A DNA stretch of 64,000 nt from Chloroflexota bacterium (GCA_013388745.1 JACAER010000032.1:24577-88576); one strand, 5' to 3'; positions 17,331 through 27,879 are shown, numbered from the stretch's first letter. Notes: generated from the sequence alone by a model not told the origin. A program made the numbers and translations.

Positions 17331-18058
17331 TACGACTCCTGGGGGACGATACGCTGGTGAGTCTGTGTCCGCCGGCGTTTCCAGTAGGCCCAGATTTCTT
17401 CAAAGGTATACATGGCGGCGCGCACCGAATCGAAATTCGACGTGCCGTGTTTGCGCGGCTGGTAGATCACCGGCATCTGGAAAATGCGCAGTTTGTGGCG
17501 CGCGGCTTCCGCCAGCAGTTCGCCGTCGATAAACACCGACCCCGCGCCCAGATGCAGTTTTTTCAGCTTCTCGCGCCGGATCAACTTGAAGGAAAAATTG
17601 ATGTCGCGCACATGCACACCAAACAACAGGCGCACCAGCCCGTTGTAAATCTTGGAGTAGACAAAACGGCGCACGCCGTCCCAGCGGTTCAGGCGGTAGC
17701 CGATTACCATGTCGATGTGCGCGTCTTCCATATGCGTCAGCGCCGCCGCGAACAGCCACAGATCGGCGGGTTCATCACAGTCGGTGTACATCACGATGTC
17801 TTTGCTGGCATTGGCAAAGCCCGTGCGCAGCGCCTGCCCATAGCCTTTGTTGCCCTCGTGATGAATCACGCGCACTTCCCGGTGCTGCGCGGCCAGTTCG
17901 TCGGCCAGCGCGCCAGAGCCGTCGCGGCTGCCGTCGTCGATGATCAGAATCTCGAAGTCTTCGCTGACAGCGCGCAGCACTTTCAGCGCCTTCTCGGTCA
18001 TCGGCGTCAGGGATTTTAATTCGTTATACATCGGGTAAAATAAGGTAACGCGCGCCAT
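17330..18058 (-). CDS. GT2 family glycosyltransferase (polyprenyl-phosphate sugar synthase type)
   Basis: 242 residues, all soluble. The GT-A fold is indicated by YPMYNE at the N-terminus, the nucleotide-binding DDGSRDGSG and a DCDEPAD stretch in place of the DXD motif. The C-terminal part (QPRKHGTSNF) is as in dolichol-phosphate mannose synthase-like enzymes. It probably moves a sugar from a nucleotide donor to polyprenyl phosphate on the cytoplasmic face. The start ATG at 18058 has CAGGAAACC upstream. It is the first gene of the operon ending at 10973. The lipid-linked sugar would be the donor that GT-C proteins in this window need. Confidence 0.9.
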   Translation of the reverse strand: MARVTLFYPMYNELKSLTPMTEKALKVLRAVSEDFEILIIDDGSRDGSGALADELAAQHREVRVIHHEGNKGYGQALRTGFANASKDIVMYTDCDEPADLWLFAAALTHMEDAHIDMVIGYRLNRWDGVRRFVYSKIYNGLVRLLFGVHVRDINFSFKLIRREKLKKLHLGAGSVFIDGELLAEAARHKLRIFQMPVIYQPRKHGTSNFDSVRAAMYTFEEIWAYWKRRRTQTHQRIVPQES

Positions 18059-18148
18059 ATGGTTTCCTGACCACTTACCGGCCAATATCATCAGCGGCAG
18101 CGCTCATTTTCAGCGCATTTCCGACTGAAAACTGCACACTGTCCATTG

Positions 18149-18154
18149 ATTATA
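18149..18154 (-). promoter_or_regulatory. TATAAT -10 box of the GT2 operon
   Basis: A perfect TATAAT on the minus strand, 91 bases before the GT2 start codon. No recognisable -35. Confidence 0.4.
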
Positions 18155-18264
18155 AGGGTGATTCGCGCCGCCCTACATTAAGCCGCGCGCAATATTCACA
18201 CTTTTTTAGTTTCGCTGGCCTGCTGTAACATCGTCTTTTCAGCCTGTACTGGATTGCCTTCATC

Positions 18265-20619
18265 ATGATGCCGCTGTTTACATCGCCTCCTGTTTCTGCC
18301 CAAACCACTGCATCCCTGTCTCGCTCTACCGTCGAACGCCTTAGTGAACGCCGCTACGCCGCGGCGGGCACGCGCGCCTACGTCGTCGGCACGCTCGACG
18401 GCGATTTCCCGCCTATGGGCTGGCACATTCGTGGCGAGATGGGCGGCGTGTGGGCGCACCCGCTCAAACTGCTGGACGGCTACTGGTTCGCGCTCAACGG
18501 GCAAAGACTGGGCAGCGCCGAACGCTTCACAACGGGCACGGGTTATGTGCAGATGGAGTTTCCTGTTGTGCAGGGCAGCGCCGTTACGCGCACGGAATTT
18601 GTGCCCGACGATCTGCCTGTAGTGCTCATCGGCCTGACGCTGCGCAGCGCACAGCCCCAAACCATCACGCTCAGCATGACTGCCCACAGTGATCTCATGC
18701 TGGCCTATCCCTGGGGCTGGAGTCAGCCGCTTAGCGCCGCCGATGCACACCAGCAGGATGAAGTCTGGTTTGATCGCCAGCTTTCGGCGCTGGTGTTTCA
18801 TGAAATGGGCACATCATGGTATGCGCTGGTGGCGCTGTCTCCGGCTGCGGCAGTCGGTACGCTCGACTCTGGGGTAGAGGACACGCGCCTGCTCCCTGAG
18901 CCGACGCCATTCGGCCATCCCGCCAGCGGCGAATTGCATCTGAGTGTGCCGCTTGGCGAAACTGAAGTCACCATCTGGGCAGCAGTCGCCGGTTCGGCGC
19001 AGTCGCGCGCCGCCGCCGAAAAGGCGCTGCAAACCGCGCTTGCCGACCCGGAGTCTCTGCTGCGCGCCAAAATCGCCGGACGCCGGCAGCTCCTGGGGCG
19101 CAGCGCGATCACTGTGCCCGATGCCGCGCTGCAAGCCGCTTTCGATTGGGGCAAGCTCAACCTCGCCGATCTGCGTATGACCGTAGACAACATGCGTATC
19201 CGCGATGTGCAGGAAGGCCGCGCCTACCCGCTGCCGCTGACCACCTTAGCCGCTGCCAGCGGGGTCGCCGCCGGCCTGCCCGATTACTACAGTTTTTTCG
19301 CCGCCGACATCGCCTATACGACGTATGCCTTGATCGCCTGTGGGCAGTGGGAAGCGGCGATGGCGCACCTGCTCACACTGCGCGACGCTTCGCGCGCGGT
19401 CAACGGCGCCACAGGCAAGGTCATCCACGAACTGACTACCGATGGCGCCGTGTATTACGGCACGAACGCCCATTACGGCAACACCAACGAAACGGCGCAG
19501 TTCGCGATCGCCGTCGAGCTGCTGTGGCGCTGGAGCGGCGACGAGACTTTTCTGGCGGAGATGTATGCCTTTGTCAGCGATGGCCTGCGCTATGTGCTGG
19601 CGGCGCTCGACAGCAGCGGTGACCCCTGCCCGGAAGGGCGCGGCATGGTGGAACGCGAGGGTATGGCCGGGCAAACACTGGATGTCGCCGCCTATACCTG
19701 GGAAGCGCTCAACGCGCTGGCGCGCATGGCTGCTGAGCGTCACGACGACGCTGTATATCACTGGGCGCGGGCAGGCGCCGCCGCTTTGCACCGGTCTTTC
19801 GACAGCGCCTGGTGGATGCCGCAGGAAACGCTCTACGCTGATTCGCTCGATGACTGCGCCCAGCCGCAAATTCAGGTGCAGCAGCGCCACTGGATCAACG
19901 CCGTACCCATGGAAGTCGCTGTCGCGCCGCCCGAACAGGCATTGGCGGCGCTGGTCCGGCTGGAAACCCCCACCTTTACCGGCGCAAACGGCCTGTATCA
20001 CACCGGAATCGGCGGTGGCCCCGATGGGCGCGGCGAAGCGCGTGTGTGGACGCTGCCCAATGCTGTCATGGCTGTGGCCGAAGCCAATTATGGCCGTTTG
20101 GAGGCGGCGCTGCCCTACATGCGTGCCATCGCCCATAATCTCGATCTGGAAATGCCCGGCGCGCTGCCGGAGATTCTGCCCAGCCCGGATTACGATCCGT
20201 TCGGCGATCTGGCTGAGCGCGCGATGTTTATGCAGGCATGGTCATCCTACGGCGTGCAGTGGCCGCTTGTGCGTCATTTTCTGGGCGTCGATCCCCACGC
20301 GCCGACCCGCGTCTTGTGCATCACGCCGCAGCTTCCCGCCGATTGGCCTTCGCTCGCCGTGCGTCAACTGCGCGTCGGGGAGGATACGCTGTCCGTCACA
20401 GTGGAGCAGGCGGCGGGCGAATATCGCACAACAGTCGAACTGGCCGCAGGCTGGACCCTGTTTATCGGCCACACGCTGCCCGCCGCTTCCCGTATCCGCG
20501 CGGTCACGCTGGACGGCGCGGCAGTGGATTACACGCTGCTGGACACAACGCGCGGGCGCGAAGTGCGCGTGCAAACGCCCTCTGGAGACCCGCACACCGT
20601 CGTCGTGCGTGTGCGCTGA
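18265..20619 (+). CDS. six-hairpin glycosidase superfamily protein (glycogen debranching/GH63-like)
   Basis: 784 residues without signal peptide. Residues 1 to about 260 are a beta-rich N-terminal domain with AERFTTGTGY and a stretch typical of super-sandwich domains. Residues about 280-690 are helical, with the pattern of an (alpha/alpha)6 barrel (NTNETAQFAIAVELLWRW, TWEALNALARMA), like amylo-alpha-1,6-glucosidases. A small beta domain closes the protein. Acidic candidates for catalysis are present in the barrel but I cannot assign them. The exact GH family is uncertain. It is divergent from the GT2 operon. Confidence 0.7.
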   Translation: MMPLFTSPPVSAQTTASLSRSTVERLSERRYAAAGTRAYVVGTLDGDFPPMGWHIRGEMGGVWAHPLKLLDGYWFALNGQRLGSAERFTTGTGYVQMEFPVVQGSAVTRTEFVPDDLPVVLIGLTLRSAQPQTITLSMTAHSDLMLAYPWGWSQPLSAADAHQQDEVWFDRQLSALVFHEMGTSWYALVALSPAAAVGTLDSGVEDTRLLPEPTPFGHPASGELHLSVPLGETEVTIWAAVAGSAQSRAAAEKALQTALADPESLLRAKIAGRRQLLGRSAITVPDAALQAAFDWGKLNLADLRMTVDNMRIRDVQEGRAYPLPLTTLAAASGVAAGLPDYYSFFAADIAYTTYALIACGQWEAAMAHLLTLRDASRAVNGATGKVIHELTTDGAVYYGTNAHYGNTNETAQFAIAVELLWRWSGDETFLAEMYAFVSDGLRYVLAALDSSGDPCPEGRGMVEREGMAGQTLDVAAYTWEALNALARMAAERHDDAVYHWARAGAAALHRSFDSAWWMPQETLYADSLDDCAQPQIQVQQRHWINAVPMEVAVAPPEQALAALVRLETPTFTGANGLYHTGIGGGPDGRGEARVWTLPNAVMAVAEANYGRLEAALPYMRAIAHNLDLEMPGALPEILPSPDYDPFGDLAERAMFMQAWSSYGVQWPLVRHFLGVDPHAPTRVLCITPQLPADWPSLAVRQLRVGEDTLSVTVEQAAGEYRTTVELAAGWTLFIGHTLPAASRIRAVTLDGAAVDYTLLDTTRGREVRVQTPSGDPHTVVVRVR

Positions 20620-20715
20620 AAACATCGCCTTAGCTATGACCTGCCGCTGGCCTCCTTCAGCAGAGCACTTTGCGGATACAATAGCCTGTGAGTATCCTCA
20701 ATACACGGAGCAGGC

Positions 20716-22290
20716 ATGACTTCACGCGACGATATTTTCCCGGTCGTCATCATCGGCGGCGGCTTGGCCGGGCTGACAGCGGCGCTGCATCTGGCACAGC
20801 GCGGCCTCACACCACTGGTGCTGGAAGCCGATCAATTGTGGGCGGGCGGGCGGCTTTCCGGCGGCGAACCCGATACGTTCGACTACAACGGCCAGCGTTG
20901 GGCGTTCCCCAGCGAACACGGCATTCACGGGTTGTGGGGCGGCTACGTCAATATGCGCGCCACGCTCGAACGCTTTCTCGATCTCGCCTTGATTCCCTCC
21001 GACGGTGAGGAATGGATTAACCGCTGGCGGCGCGAAGTGCGGCGCGTCGAAGCAGGCACGGCGGTGCGTTCACGCTGGCTGCCCGCGCCCTTTCACTATT
21101 TGCAACTGCTGCTGCGTCCGCGCTTCTGGCGCACGATTGCCCCCTGGGACTTTCTTTCGCTGCCCGGCTTCCTCGTCAGCATCCTATGGACAATCGGTTT
21201 TGATCCCATCGCCGAAGGTGTGGCGCTGGATGGCCTGCTGATGAAAGAGTTTTTTCGCGGCTGGACACCCAATTTGCGCGCGACGTTTGTCGGTCTTGGC
21301 AAAAATTTGCTAGCGGCGCCTGCCGAAAACATTTCGCTCACGGCGTTTATCGCCGCGCTGCGCTTTTATACCATGCTGCGCGCCGATACCTGGTTTCCAC
21401 ATTATTTTCCCGCCGACGCGCATACCAGCCTGATCGCCCCTATGATCGCCACACTGGACGCGCTGGAAGGCGGGCTGATGCCGGGCATCACGGCGCTGGC
21501 ACTGGAACGCGCGGGTGATGCCTGGCGTGTGCGTGTCGAGGATGCGCAGCGCATGGGGCAGCGCTCGCTCTATGCGCGCCACGTGATTGTGGCGCTCAGC
21601 CCCGAAGCGGCACAAAGCGTGCTGTGCGCCGGCGCGTCTACGGCGGCGGAAGCGCAAAAATTGCGCTTTCCCGCGACTCTGCGCTGCAATACCGTGCGCC
21701 TGTGGTTCGCCTGCGCGCCGCAAAAAGGCACCATCGGCGGCATGTTCACCGGCGATTTTGCTTTCGATAATTTCTTCTGGCTGCACCGGATGCACGCGCC
21801 CTTCGGCGCCTGGCACGCGCAGACCGGCGGCAGCGCCATCGAACTGCACTTGTACGGCACGGACGCCCAGTTAGACGAGCCGGATAAAGTCTTGATCGTG
21901 CGCGCGCTCGACGAGGTACAGCGTGCCTTTCCCGAAGTGCGTGGCAGCTTTGTCTACGGGGCGGTGCGGCGCAATTCCAAAAATCACCCGCAGTTCCGCG
22001 TGCCAACCCACGACAGTCTGTTCGTGGAGACGCCCTGGAACCAGGTATACGCTTGCGGCGATTGGATTGGCTTTCCCACGCCTGCGCTGTGGATGGAACG
22101 GTCGTGCGTCACAGCTATCGCAGCGGCTAATCGTGTGCTGGCGCTGGAAGGCCGTGAGCAGTACCCGCTGCTCACGCCGCCGCCACCGAGTGTGTTGGTG
22201 CGCGGGCTGGCCGCGTTGGTCTATGGCGGACGCCGCCTGTTCACGCCACCGCTGCGCGCGCTGGCAGGTCTGCGCCGCAAAAAAGTGTGA
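20716..22290 (+). CDS. FAD-dependent oxidoreductase, amine oxidase / phytoene desaturase-like (HpnE-like)
   Basis: 524 residues. The N-terminal Rossmann motif VVIIGGGLAGLTAALHLAQRG is followed by the acidic ribose-binding residue (LVLEAD) and GGRLSGG. The C-terminus has the FAD-closing motif YACGDWIGFPTPALWMERS, as in carotenoid desaturases and hydroxysqualene dehydroxylases. Substrate is probably an isoprenoid. GGAGCAGGC precedes the ATG. It follows the glycosidase by 96 bases on the same strand, but the two functions do not obviously belong together. Confidence 0.85.
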   Translation: MTSRDDIFPVVIIGGGLAGLTAALHLAQRGLTPLVLEADQLWAGGRLSGGEPDTFDYNGQRWAFPSEHGIHGLWGGYVNMRATLERFLDLALIPSDGEEWINRWRREVRRVEAGTAVRSRWLPAPFHYLQLLLRPRFWRTIAPWDFLSLPGFLVSILWTIGFDPIAEGVALDGLLMKEFFRGWTPNLRATFVGLGKNLLAAPAENISLTAFIAALRFYTMLRADTWFPHYFPADAHTSLIAPMIATLDALEGGLMPGITALALERAGDAWRVRVEDAQRMGQRSLYARHVIVALSPEAAQSVLCAGASTAAEAQKLRFPATLRCNTVRLWFACAPQKGTIGGMFTGDFAFDNFFWLHRMHAPFGAWHAQTGGSAIELHLYGTDAQLDEPDKVLIVRALDEVQRAFPEVRGSFVYGAVRRNSKNHPQFRVPTHDSLFVETPWNQVYACGDWIGFPTPALWMERSCVTAIAAANRVLALEGREQYPLLTPPPPSVLVRGLAALVYGGRRLFTPPLRALAGLRRKKV

Positions 22291-22365
22291 GCCAGGCATC
22301 CCATGTACATCGGTTCACAGCTTACCGCAAACCTGTTCCTGCGGGCGAACGATCCTTTTGTGTGT

Positions 22366-23160
22366 TTAATGGCCGACGCGCTGCTGCTGATTCATCACCA
22401 CGTCCGCGGCCATGTTGCGCGGCATGAGGCGGTGCGAAAAGGCGATGATCTTGTTCATTATCCCCGTGACAACTACCGTTGTACCGCCCATCAGTGCGCG
22501 ATAGCCTTCTTCCGCCACCTGCGCCGCGCTCATCAGCCCGCCCTGCACCAGCTTCGAGTCTTCCATCGCCGCGCGCTGCTGAAAACCCGATTCGGTGGGG
22601 CCGGGGCACAGTGCTGTCACAATCACACCCGTACCGCGCATTTCGCGCGCTAAGGCTTCGGAGAGCGAAAGCACATAGGCTTTGCTGGCGTAGTAAACGG
22701 CCATCAGTGGCCCTGGAAAAAAAGCTGCCGTCGAAGCGACGTTGAGCACACGCCCCCAGCCGTGCGCCTTCATGCCTGGCAGGAACAGCTTACACAGATG
22801 CGTCAGCACAGCGATGTTTAGTTGAATCAAGTCGAGGTCTTTTTGTGTCTCGATTTCGGTGAAGTAGCCATAATTGGCGAAGCCGGCGTTGTTGATGAGC
22901 ACGTCAACGTTGATATTCTGCGCTTGCAGCGCGTCATACACCGCCTGCGCGGCGTTGGGTTGCCCCAAATCCTGCGCCAGCACTGTGACCTGTGCGCCAT
23001 ACTGTTTAGTCAGCTCGGCGGCGATCTCGTGCAATTTACCGCCGCTGCGCGCCACCAGCACCAGATTGTAGCCCTCGCGAGCGAAAATTTTGCCGAATTC
23101 CAGTCCAATCCCGCCGGAAGCCCCTGTAATGAGCGCCGTGCGTTTTTGTGCGCTGCTCAT
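22366..23160 (-). CDS. SDR family NAD(P)-dependent oxidoreductase
   Basis: 264 residues of classical short-chain dehydrogenase. The cofactor motif is TGASGGIG (residues 13-20), NNAG is in mid-protein, and the catalytic Y157-x3-K160 (YASK) is intact. Arg near the end of beta-2 (VARSGG) suggests NADP. The C-terminal helix is amphipathic and may touch membrane. The gene is divergent from a TetR regulator with a palindrome between them, so it is probably that regulator's target. Confidence 0.93.
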   Translation of the reverse strand: MSSAQKRTALITGASGGIGLEFGKIFAREGYNLVLVARSGGKLHEIAAELTKQYGAQVTVLAQDLGQPNAAQAVYDALQAQNINVDVLINNAGFANYGYFTEIETQKDLDLIQLNIAVLTHLCKLFLPGMKAHGWGRVLNVASTAAFFPGPLMAVYYASKAYVLSLSEALAREMRGTGVIVTALCPGPTESGFQQRAAMEDSKLVQGGLMSAAQVAEEGYRALMGGTTVVVTGIMNKIIAFSHRLMPRNMAADVVMNQQQRVGH

Positions 23161-23175
23161 ATCTGATTCCCTTGA

Positions 23176-23204
23176 TTGACATATTATGCGTTATCGTACA
23201 AAAT
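23176..23204 (+). promoter_or_regulatory. tetR-type gene promoter
   Basis: TTGACA (23176-23181), 17-base spacer, CAAAAT (23199-23204). The -10 lies inside the palindrome at 23195-23209, which fits autorepression. Confidence 0.5.
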
Positions 23205-23209
23205 GTACG
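23195..23209. promoter_or_regulatory. probable TetR-family operator
   Basis: CGTACA-AAA-TGTACG is a perfect 6-bp inverted repeat with a three-base centre between the divergent SDR and TetR genes. It overlaps the regulator's -10 and sits 35 bases before the SDR start, so one bound dimer could control both. Confidence 0.6.
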
Positions 23210-23297
23210 TTAAAATACCCTGACTGTCAATCGCGAATTCTGGCGCTTTGTCCTTTAGCAGACGTTTGTCTATTTATGGAAACGAGGATACCCCCAT

Positions 23298-23894
23298 ATG
23301 GAAAAAATAGACCGTCGTGTGCTGCGCACCCGTGCGCTGCTGCGCGACGCCCTGATTGCGTTGATTCTGGAGCGCGGCTACGACGAACTGACGATTCAAG
23401 ACATTACTAACAAAGCGGATCTGCGCCGCGCGACGTTTTACCTGCATTACAGGGACAAAGAAGAACTGCTGTTGGCGACGCTGGCCGAGTCCTTCAATAC
23501 ATTGGTGCGCGAAATGGAAAGTCTAATCGGCAGCGACGCGCTGGCGGGGAAAACGCAGCTTGCGGCCTTTCTCATCACGTTTCGGCACGCCGAAGCGCAG
23601 CACCGCCTCTATAGCGTGATTCTCAACGGACAAAGTGGGGTGGTCGTTGCACAGCACATTCGTGAGTATCTGGTGCGGCTTTTGTTAGGCGCGCTGCACA
23701 ACACGCCGCCGGAACAACTGGCGCTGCCAGCGGAGGTGCTGGCGCAGTATATCGCGGGAGCGGAACTGGCGCTCCTGACTTGGTGGCTCAACGCCGGAAT
23801 GCCTTATTCGGCGCAGCAGATGGCAGAGATGACACAGCGCTTGATTCTACACGGCGTGGCGGATGTGCTGCCGCTGCCCAAAAACACGCCATAA
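23298..23894 (+). CDS. TetR/AcrR family transcriptional regulator
   Basis: 198 residues. The N-terminal HTH (residues about 8-55) has the family pattern: RALLRDALIALILERGYDEL, then TIQDITNKADLRRATFYLHY and DKEELL. The C-terminal ligand-binding part is the TetR_C_7-like helical type. It should dimerise and repress when no ligand is bound. The likely target is the divergent SDR gene, and itself, through the palindrome at 23195. The stop codon overlaps the rpoB terminator region. Confidence 0.93.
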   Translation: MEKIDRRVLRTRALLRDALIALILERGYDELTIQDITNKADLRRATFYLHYRDKEELLLATLAESFNTLVREMESLIGSDALAGKTQLAAFLITFRHAEAQHRLYSVILNGQSGVVVAQHIREYLVRLLLGALHNTPPEQLALPAEVLAQYIAGAELALLTWWLNAGMPYSAQQMAEMTQRLILHGVADVLPLPKNTP

Positions 23895-23898
23895 AAAA

Positions 23899-23932
23899 GC
23901 CCCCAATCCCTGTTTTTATCGGGGTTGGGGGC
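23899..23932 (-). terminator. rpoB rho-independent terminator
   Basis: GCCCCCAATCCC and GGGGTTGGGGGC pair with one imperfect position. On the minus strand the stem is followed by six T. It lies 18 bases after the rpoB stop, showing that the rpoB transcript ends here. Confidence 0.85.
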
Positions 23933-23949
23933 GTGTCCGCTGGAGAACG

Positions 23950-26900
23950 TTATTCGCCGAGATTACCGACGTTCAGCAGGCCAGTATCCATCTGCGGTTT
24001 GCGGAAGTTTTCTTCTTCCTTGCCGAACCTGATGACTTCGCCGGTGTCGCTGATGGCTTCTACCGCCAGGCCGAGACTCTGGAGTTCCTTCACCAGCACG
24101 CGGAAGGAGGTCGGAATGCCTGGTTCTTCGATCGGTTCGCCCTTGACGATAGCTTCGTAGGTGCGCACGCGCCCTTGCACATCGTCGGATTTCACGGTGA
24201 GCATTTCTTGCAGCGTATAAGCAGCGCCATAGGCTTCCAGCGCCCACACTTCCATTTCGCCAAAGCGTTGGCCGCCGAACTGCGCCTTGCCGCCCAACGG
24301 CTGTTGTGTCACCAGGCTGTAAGGGCCAGTGGAACGGGCGTGTACCTTGTCTTCGACCAAATGTGCCAGCTTGAGCATGTGGATGATGCCGACAGTGACC
24401 GGACGGTTGAAGGGTTCGCCAGTGCGTCCGTCGTACAGCAGGTGCTTGCCATAGATCGGTACCGGTTTGCCGGTTTCGAACATCACGCTGTCCGCCAAAA
24501 ATTGCAGCGACTTACCTTCAAGATCGACGGCGATTTCGGTTTCCGGCGACACCCACTTGATCCACTCACGCAGCGTGATATCGATAGTCAGGCGGTTGCG
24601 GCGGTGGCGCTCGCTCGGCGGCATCTGCTGATACTCGTAGAACAGCGCTTCGTCCACCGGGTAGCCTTTTTCCAGCAGCCATTCGCGCAGCACTGCGCGG
24701 CGCAGCAGGGTGCGGTTTTGCAGCAGGGCATCGAGGTTGTATTCGCTGCGCCCGTTGAGCAGATCGTTGATATAGAGGCGGTAGACTTCTTCGTCGTCTT
24801 CGAGGTCTTCCGGGCTGTACTCGAACTGCTCAATCCAGGCAAAAGCGCGGCGGCCCATATCGCTCCACGCTAGATCGATCATCCAGGCGCGTCCCAGTTC
24901 AGCCTGAATTTCTTCTTCTTTGGCGCCGTCGAACACAGGCGTAATCGCCCGGAAGCCGAGACGGTCTGCCGCGTAACCCAGATGGATTTCCAGCACCTGA
25001 CCAATGTTCATACGACCGGGCACGCCCAGCGGGTTCAGGATGATTTCTACCGGGCGGCCATCCGAAAGGTAGGGCATGTCTTCGATGGGCACGATCTTGG
25101 AGATCACGCCCTTGTTGCCGTGACGCCCGGCCATCTTGTCGCCGACAGTCAGTTTGCGTTTTTGCGCTACACTAACGCGCACCATCTTTTCGACACCCGC
25201 CGGTAGATCGCGGTGTTCTTCGCGCGTGAAGGTTTTTACGTCCACGACCTTGCCTTTTTCGCCGTGCGGCAGGCGCAGCGACGAATCGCGCACCTCGCGC
25301 GCCTGCTCGCCGAAGATAGCGCGCAGCAGCTTTTCTTCCGGGCTGAGTTCTTTTTCGCCCTTTGGCGTGATTTTGCCCACGAGAATATCGTTGGGGCCAA
25401 CCTCGGCGCCGATGCGCACGATGCCGAACTCATCCAGGTCTTTGAGCGCTTCCTCGCCGACGTTGGGGATGTCGTAGGTAATTTCCTCCGGCCCCAGCTT
25501 GGTATCGCGCGCTTCGACCTCGTGCTTTTCGATGTGAATGCTGGTGAACTTGTCATCACGCAGCATAGCCTCGCTGATAAGCAGCGCGTCTTCGTAGTTG
25601 CCGCCATCCCAGGAGAGGAACGCCCCCAGCACGTCATGGCCCAACGCTAGATAGCCGTAGTTGGTGGAGGAGCTGTCGGCGATCACCTCGCCTTTTTTGA
25701 TAATCTGCCCTTTGGTGACAATCGGGCGCTGGTCGATACAGGTCGATTGGTTGGAGCGATTGTATTTACGCAGGCGGAAAACATGTTCCTGCCCGGTCTC
25801 ATCGCGCACGATGATGCGCTCGCCCTGTACACTGATGACTTCGCCAGAAACCGCCGACACGAGCACCTGTCCACTGTCGTAGGCCGCCTGGCTTTCCATA
25901 CCTGTGCTGACAATCGGCACATCGGGCTTGAGCAGCGGCACAGCCTGGCGCTGCATGTTAGAACCCATCAGCGCGCGGTTGGCATCGTCATGTTCCAGGA
26001 AGGGGATAAGCGCGGCGCTGATGCCGACGATCTGGCGCGGCGCGATGTCCATATAGTCGATGCGCGCCGACGGCACGACCAGAAATTTCTGGTTATAGCG
26101 CGCGGAAATGCGGTTCGTCGTGAACTGCTTGAGTTCGTCCAACGGCGCGTTGGCCTGCGCCACCACGAAATTATCCTCTTTGTCCGCCGACATATACTCG
26201 ATTTCTTCGGCGACGAAAGGCACCACCGGCACTTTTTCCAGGCCAGCTTTGGTTAACTTCTGCATGACGGCTGCGGTGACGACGGTGCCTTCTTCCACAA
26301 TCACGTTGTCTTTGGCGTCGGTCACGTCGTCGCGCAGCGTGCGCCCCAACAGTTTGGGATCGTCTGGCGCAAGGAACTTGATAACGCGGCGGTAGGGTGT
26401 TTCTACAAAGCCGAATTCGTTGACCCGCGCATAACTCGCCAGACGCCCGATCAAGCCGATGTTCGGGCCTTCGGGTGTTTCGATCGGGCAGATGCGGCCA
26501 TAGTGGCTGTGATGCACGTCGCGCACATCGAAGCCCGCGCGTTCGCGACGCAGACCGCCCGGCCCCAGCGCCGAGAGGGTGCGTTTGTGTGTCAGTTCGG
26601 TCAGCGGATTGGTCTGTTCCATGAACTGCGAAAGCTGCGACGAGCCGAAGAATTCGCGCACGGCAGCCACAATCGGGCGGATGTTGACCAGCGACACCGG
26701 CGTCATGTTTTCGACTTCGCGGATCGACATGCGTTCCTTGACCACACGCTCCATACGACGCAGACCGATGCGCAGCTTGTTCTGAATCAGTTCACCAACG
26801 GTCTTCACGCGGCGGTTGCCCAGATGGTCAATGTCGTCCGGGCCAGCCTGCCCATTGTTAATCATAATCATACGCTCGACCAGCTTGACAATATCGGCTT

Positions 26901-27879
26901 TGGTAACCGTGCGCAGACCGCGCGGCACCACGCCGTCCAACTGCAAGCGCTGATTGAGCTTGTAGCGCCCGACACGTTCCAGATCATAGCGGCGCTGATC
27001 AAACAACTGGCCGATCAGGTATTCGCGCGCATTATCCAGCGTGGGCGGGTCGCCGGGGCGCATCCGGCGGTAGAATTCCAGCAGCGCTGCTTCGGCCACT
27101 GTCTGCTCTTTCTTCAGCTCCCACACGGGTTCAGCCTTGAGCGTGGCCGTCATGAACTGGTGCGACGGGTCGGTGTCGATGTGCGCGTACAGCGCCATCA
27201 TCTCTTCGTCCGAGCCGGTTTTGATAGGCGAGCTGTCTGGCGGCATGCCGTCGGGCACGGCGGCCAGCGCGCGCAGCAGAATACTGACCGGGATCGTGCG
27301 CTTGCGGTTGAATTTGATGGTCAGGTAATCGGTTTTGCGCGTCTCGAATTCCATCCACGCCCCACGATCGGGAATCAGCTTGGAATTGGAGAGCAGGCGG
27401 CCTGTGGTGCGGTCTTCTTCGGCGTCGAAGTATACGCCGGGCGAGCGGATAAGCTGGCTGACGACCACACGCTCGGTGCCATTGATAATGAACGTGCCCT
27501 TTTCCGTCATGAGCGGGAAATCGCCCATAAAAATGTCGGAGGTAATCACTTCATCGCCCTGTTCGCGGTTGACCAGCGCCACGCGCATATAGAGCGGCGC
27601 CGCGAACGACATATCGCGTTCCAGGCACAGTTCTTCGCTGTACTTGGGTTCATCGAACCAAAACTTTAACCCGAACTCTTTCGATTCCGGGCGATTGCTG
27701 GGGAAATACAGGCGCAGGTTGCCGTTGAAGCTTTCGATGGGCGTGATTTCGTCGAACAGCTCCAGCAACCCCTGCTCGATAAACCACTGAAACGATTGAA
27801 GCTGCACTTCAATCAGCGACGGCAGTTCCTGCACATCCACAGTACGAGCGTAGTTTTTGATATTGACAATATTTTCCAA
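23950..27879 (-). CDS. rpoB: DNA-directed RNA polymerase subunit beta
   Basis: 1309 residues, complete. It forms one side of the RNA polymerase active-site cleft. Recognisable parts are the fork/rifampicin region ([14 protein letters not shown], then [13 protein letters not shown]), [14 protein letters not shown], the [12 protein letters not shown] catalytic-region motif, and the C-terminal [15 protein letters not shown] that clamps beta-prime. The start is TTG at 27879 with GAGGAG seven bases upstream. In most bacteria rpoC follows directly; here a terminator and a convergent tetR gene follow, so rpoC is elsewhere. rplL is not upstream either. The gene is thus monocistronic with its own promoter and leader. 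Confidence 0.99.
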   Translation of the reverse strand: MENIVNIKNYARTVDVQELPSLIEVQLQSFQWFIEQGLLELFDEITPIESFNGNLRLYFPSNRPESKEFGLKFWFDEPKYSEELCLERDMSFAAPLYMRVALVNREQGDEVITSDIFMGDFPLMTEKGTFIINGTERVVVSQLIRSPGVYFDAEEDRTTGRLLSNSKLIPDRGAWMEFETRKTDYLTIKFNRKRTIPVSILLRALAAVPDGMPPDSSPIKTGSDEEMMALYAHIDTDPSHQFMTATLKAEPVWELKKEQTVAEAALLEFYRRMRPGDPPTLDNAREYLIGQLFDQRRYDLERVGRYKLNQRLQLDGVVPRGLRTVTKADIVKLVERMIMINNGQAGPDDIDHLGNRRVKTVGELIQNKLRIGLRRMERVVKERMSIREVENMTPVSLVNIRPIVAAVREFFGSSQLSQFMEQTNPLTELTHKRTLSALGPGGLRRERAGFDVRDVHHSHYGRICPIETPEGPNIGLIGRLASYARVNEFGFVETPYRRVIKFLAPDDPKLLGRTLRDDVTDAKDNVIVEEGTVVTAAVMQKLTKAGLEKVPVVPFVAEEIEYMSADKEDNFVVAQANAPLDELKQFTTNRISARYNQKFLVVPSARIDYMDIAPRQIVGISAALIPFLEHDDANRALMGSNMQRQAVPLLKPDVPIVSTGMESQAAYDSGQVLVSAVSGEVISVQGERIIVRDETGQEHVFRLRKYNRSNQSTCIDQRPIVTKGQIIKKGEVIADSSSTNYGYLALGHDVLGAFLSWDGGNYEDALLISEAMLRDDKFTSIHIEKHEVEARDTKLGPEEITYDIPNVGEEALKDLDEFGIVRIGAEVGPNDILVGKITPKGEKELSPEEKLLRAIFGEQAREVRDSSLRLPHGEKGKVVDVKTFTREEHRDLPAGVEKMVRVSVAQKRKLTVGDKMAGRHGNKGVISKIVPIEDMPYLSDGRPVEIILNPLGVPGRMNIGQVLEIHLGYAADRLGFRAITPVFDGAKEEEIQAELGRAWMIDLAWSDMGRRAFAWIEQFEYSPEDLEDDEEVYRLYINDLLNGRSEYNLDALLQNRTLLRRAVLREWLLEKGYPVDEALFYEYQQMPPSERHRRNRLTIDITLREWIKWVSPETEIAVDLEGKSLQFLADSVMFETGKPVPIYGKHLLYDGRTGEPFNRPVTVGIIHMLKLAHLVEDKVHARSTGPYSLVTQQPLGGKAQFGGQRFGEMEVWALEAYGAAYTLQEMLTVKSDDVQGRVRTYEAIVKGEPIEEPGIPTSFRVLVKELQSLGLAVEAISDTGEVIRFGKEEENFRKPQMDTGLLNVGNLGE

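Noticed and set aside
19442..20719. A 425-codon plus-strand frame within the glycosidase gene
   Set aside because: Shifted frame of a well-supported gene, rich in Arg, Trp and Cys, without a family pattern.
23863..27669. Long plus-strand frames of 336 and 388 codons opposite rpoB
   Set aside because: They are antisense to a certain gene, lack ribosome sites and have no recognisable protein pattern; GC-rich codon use opens such frames.
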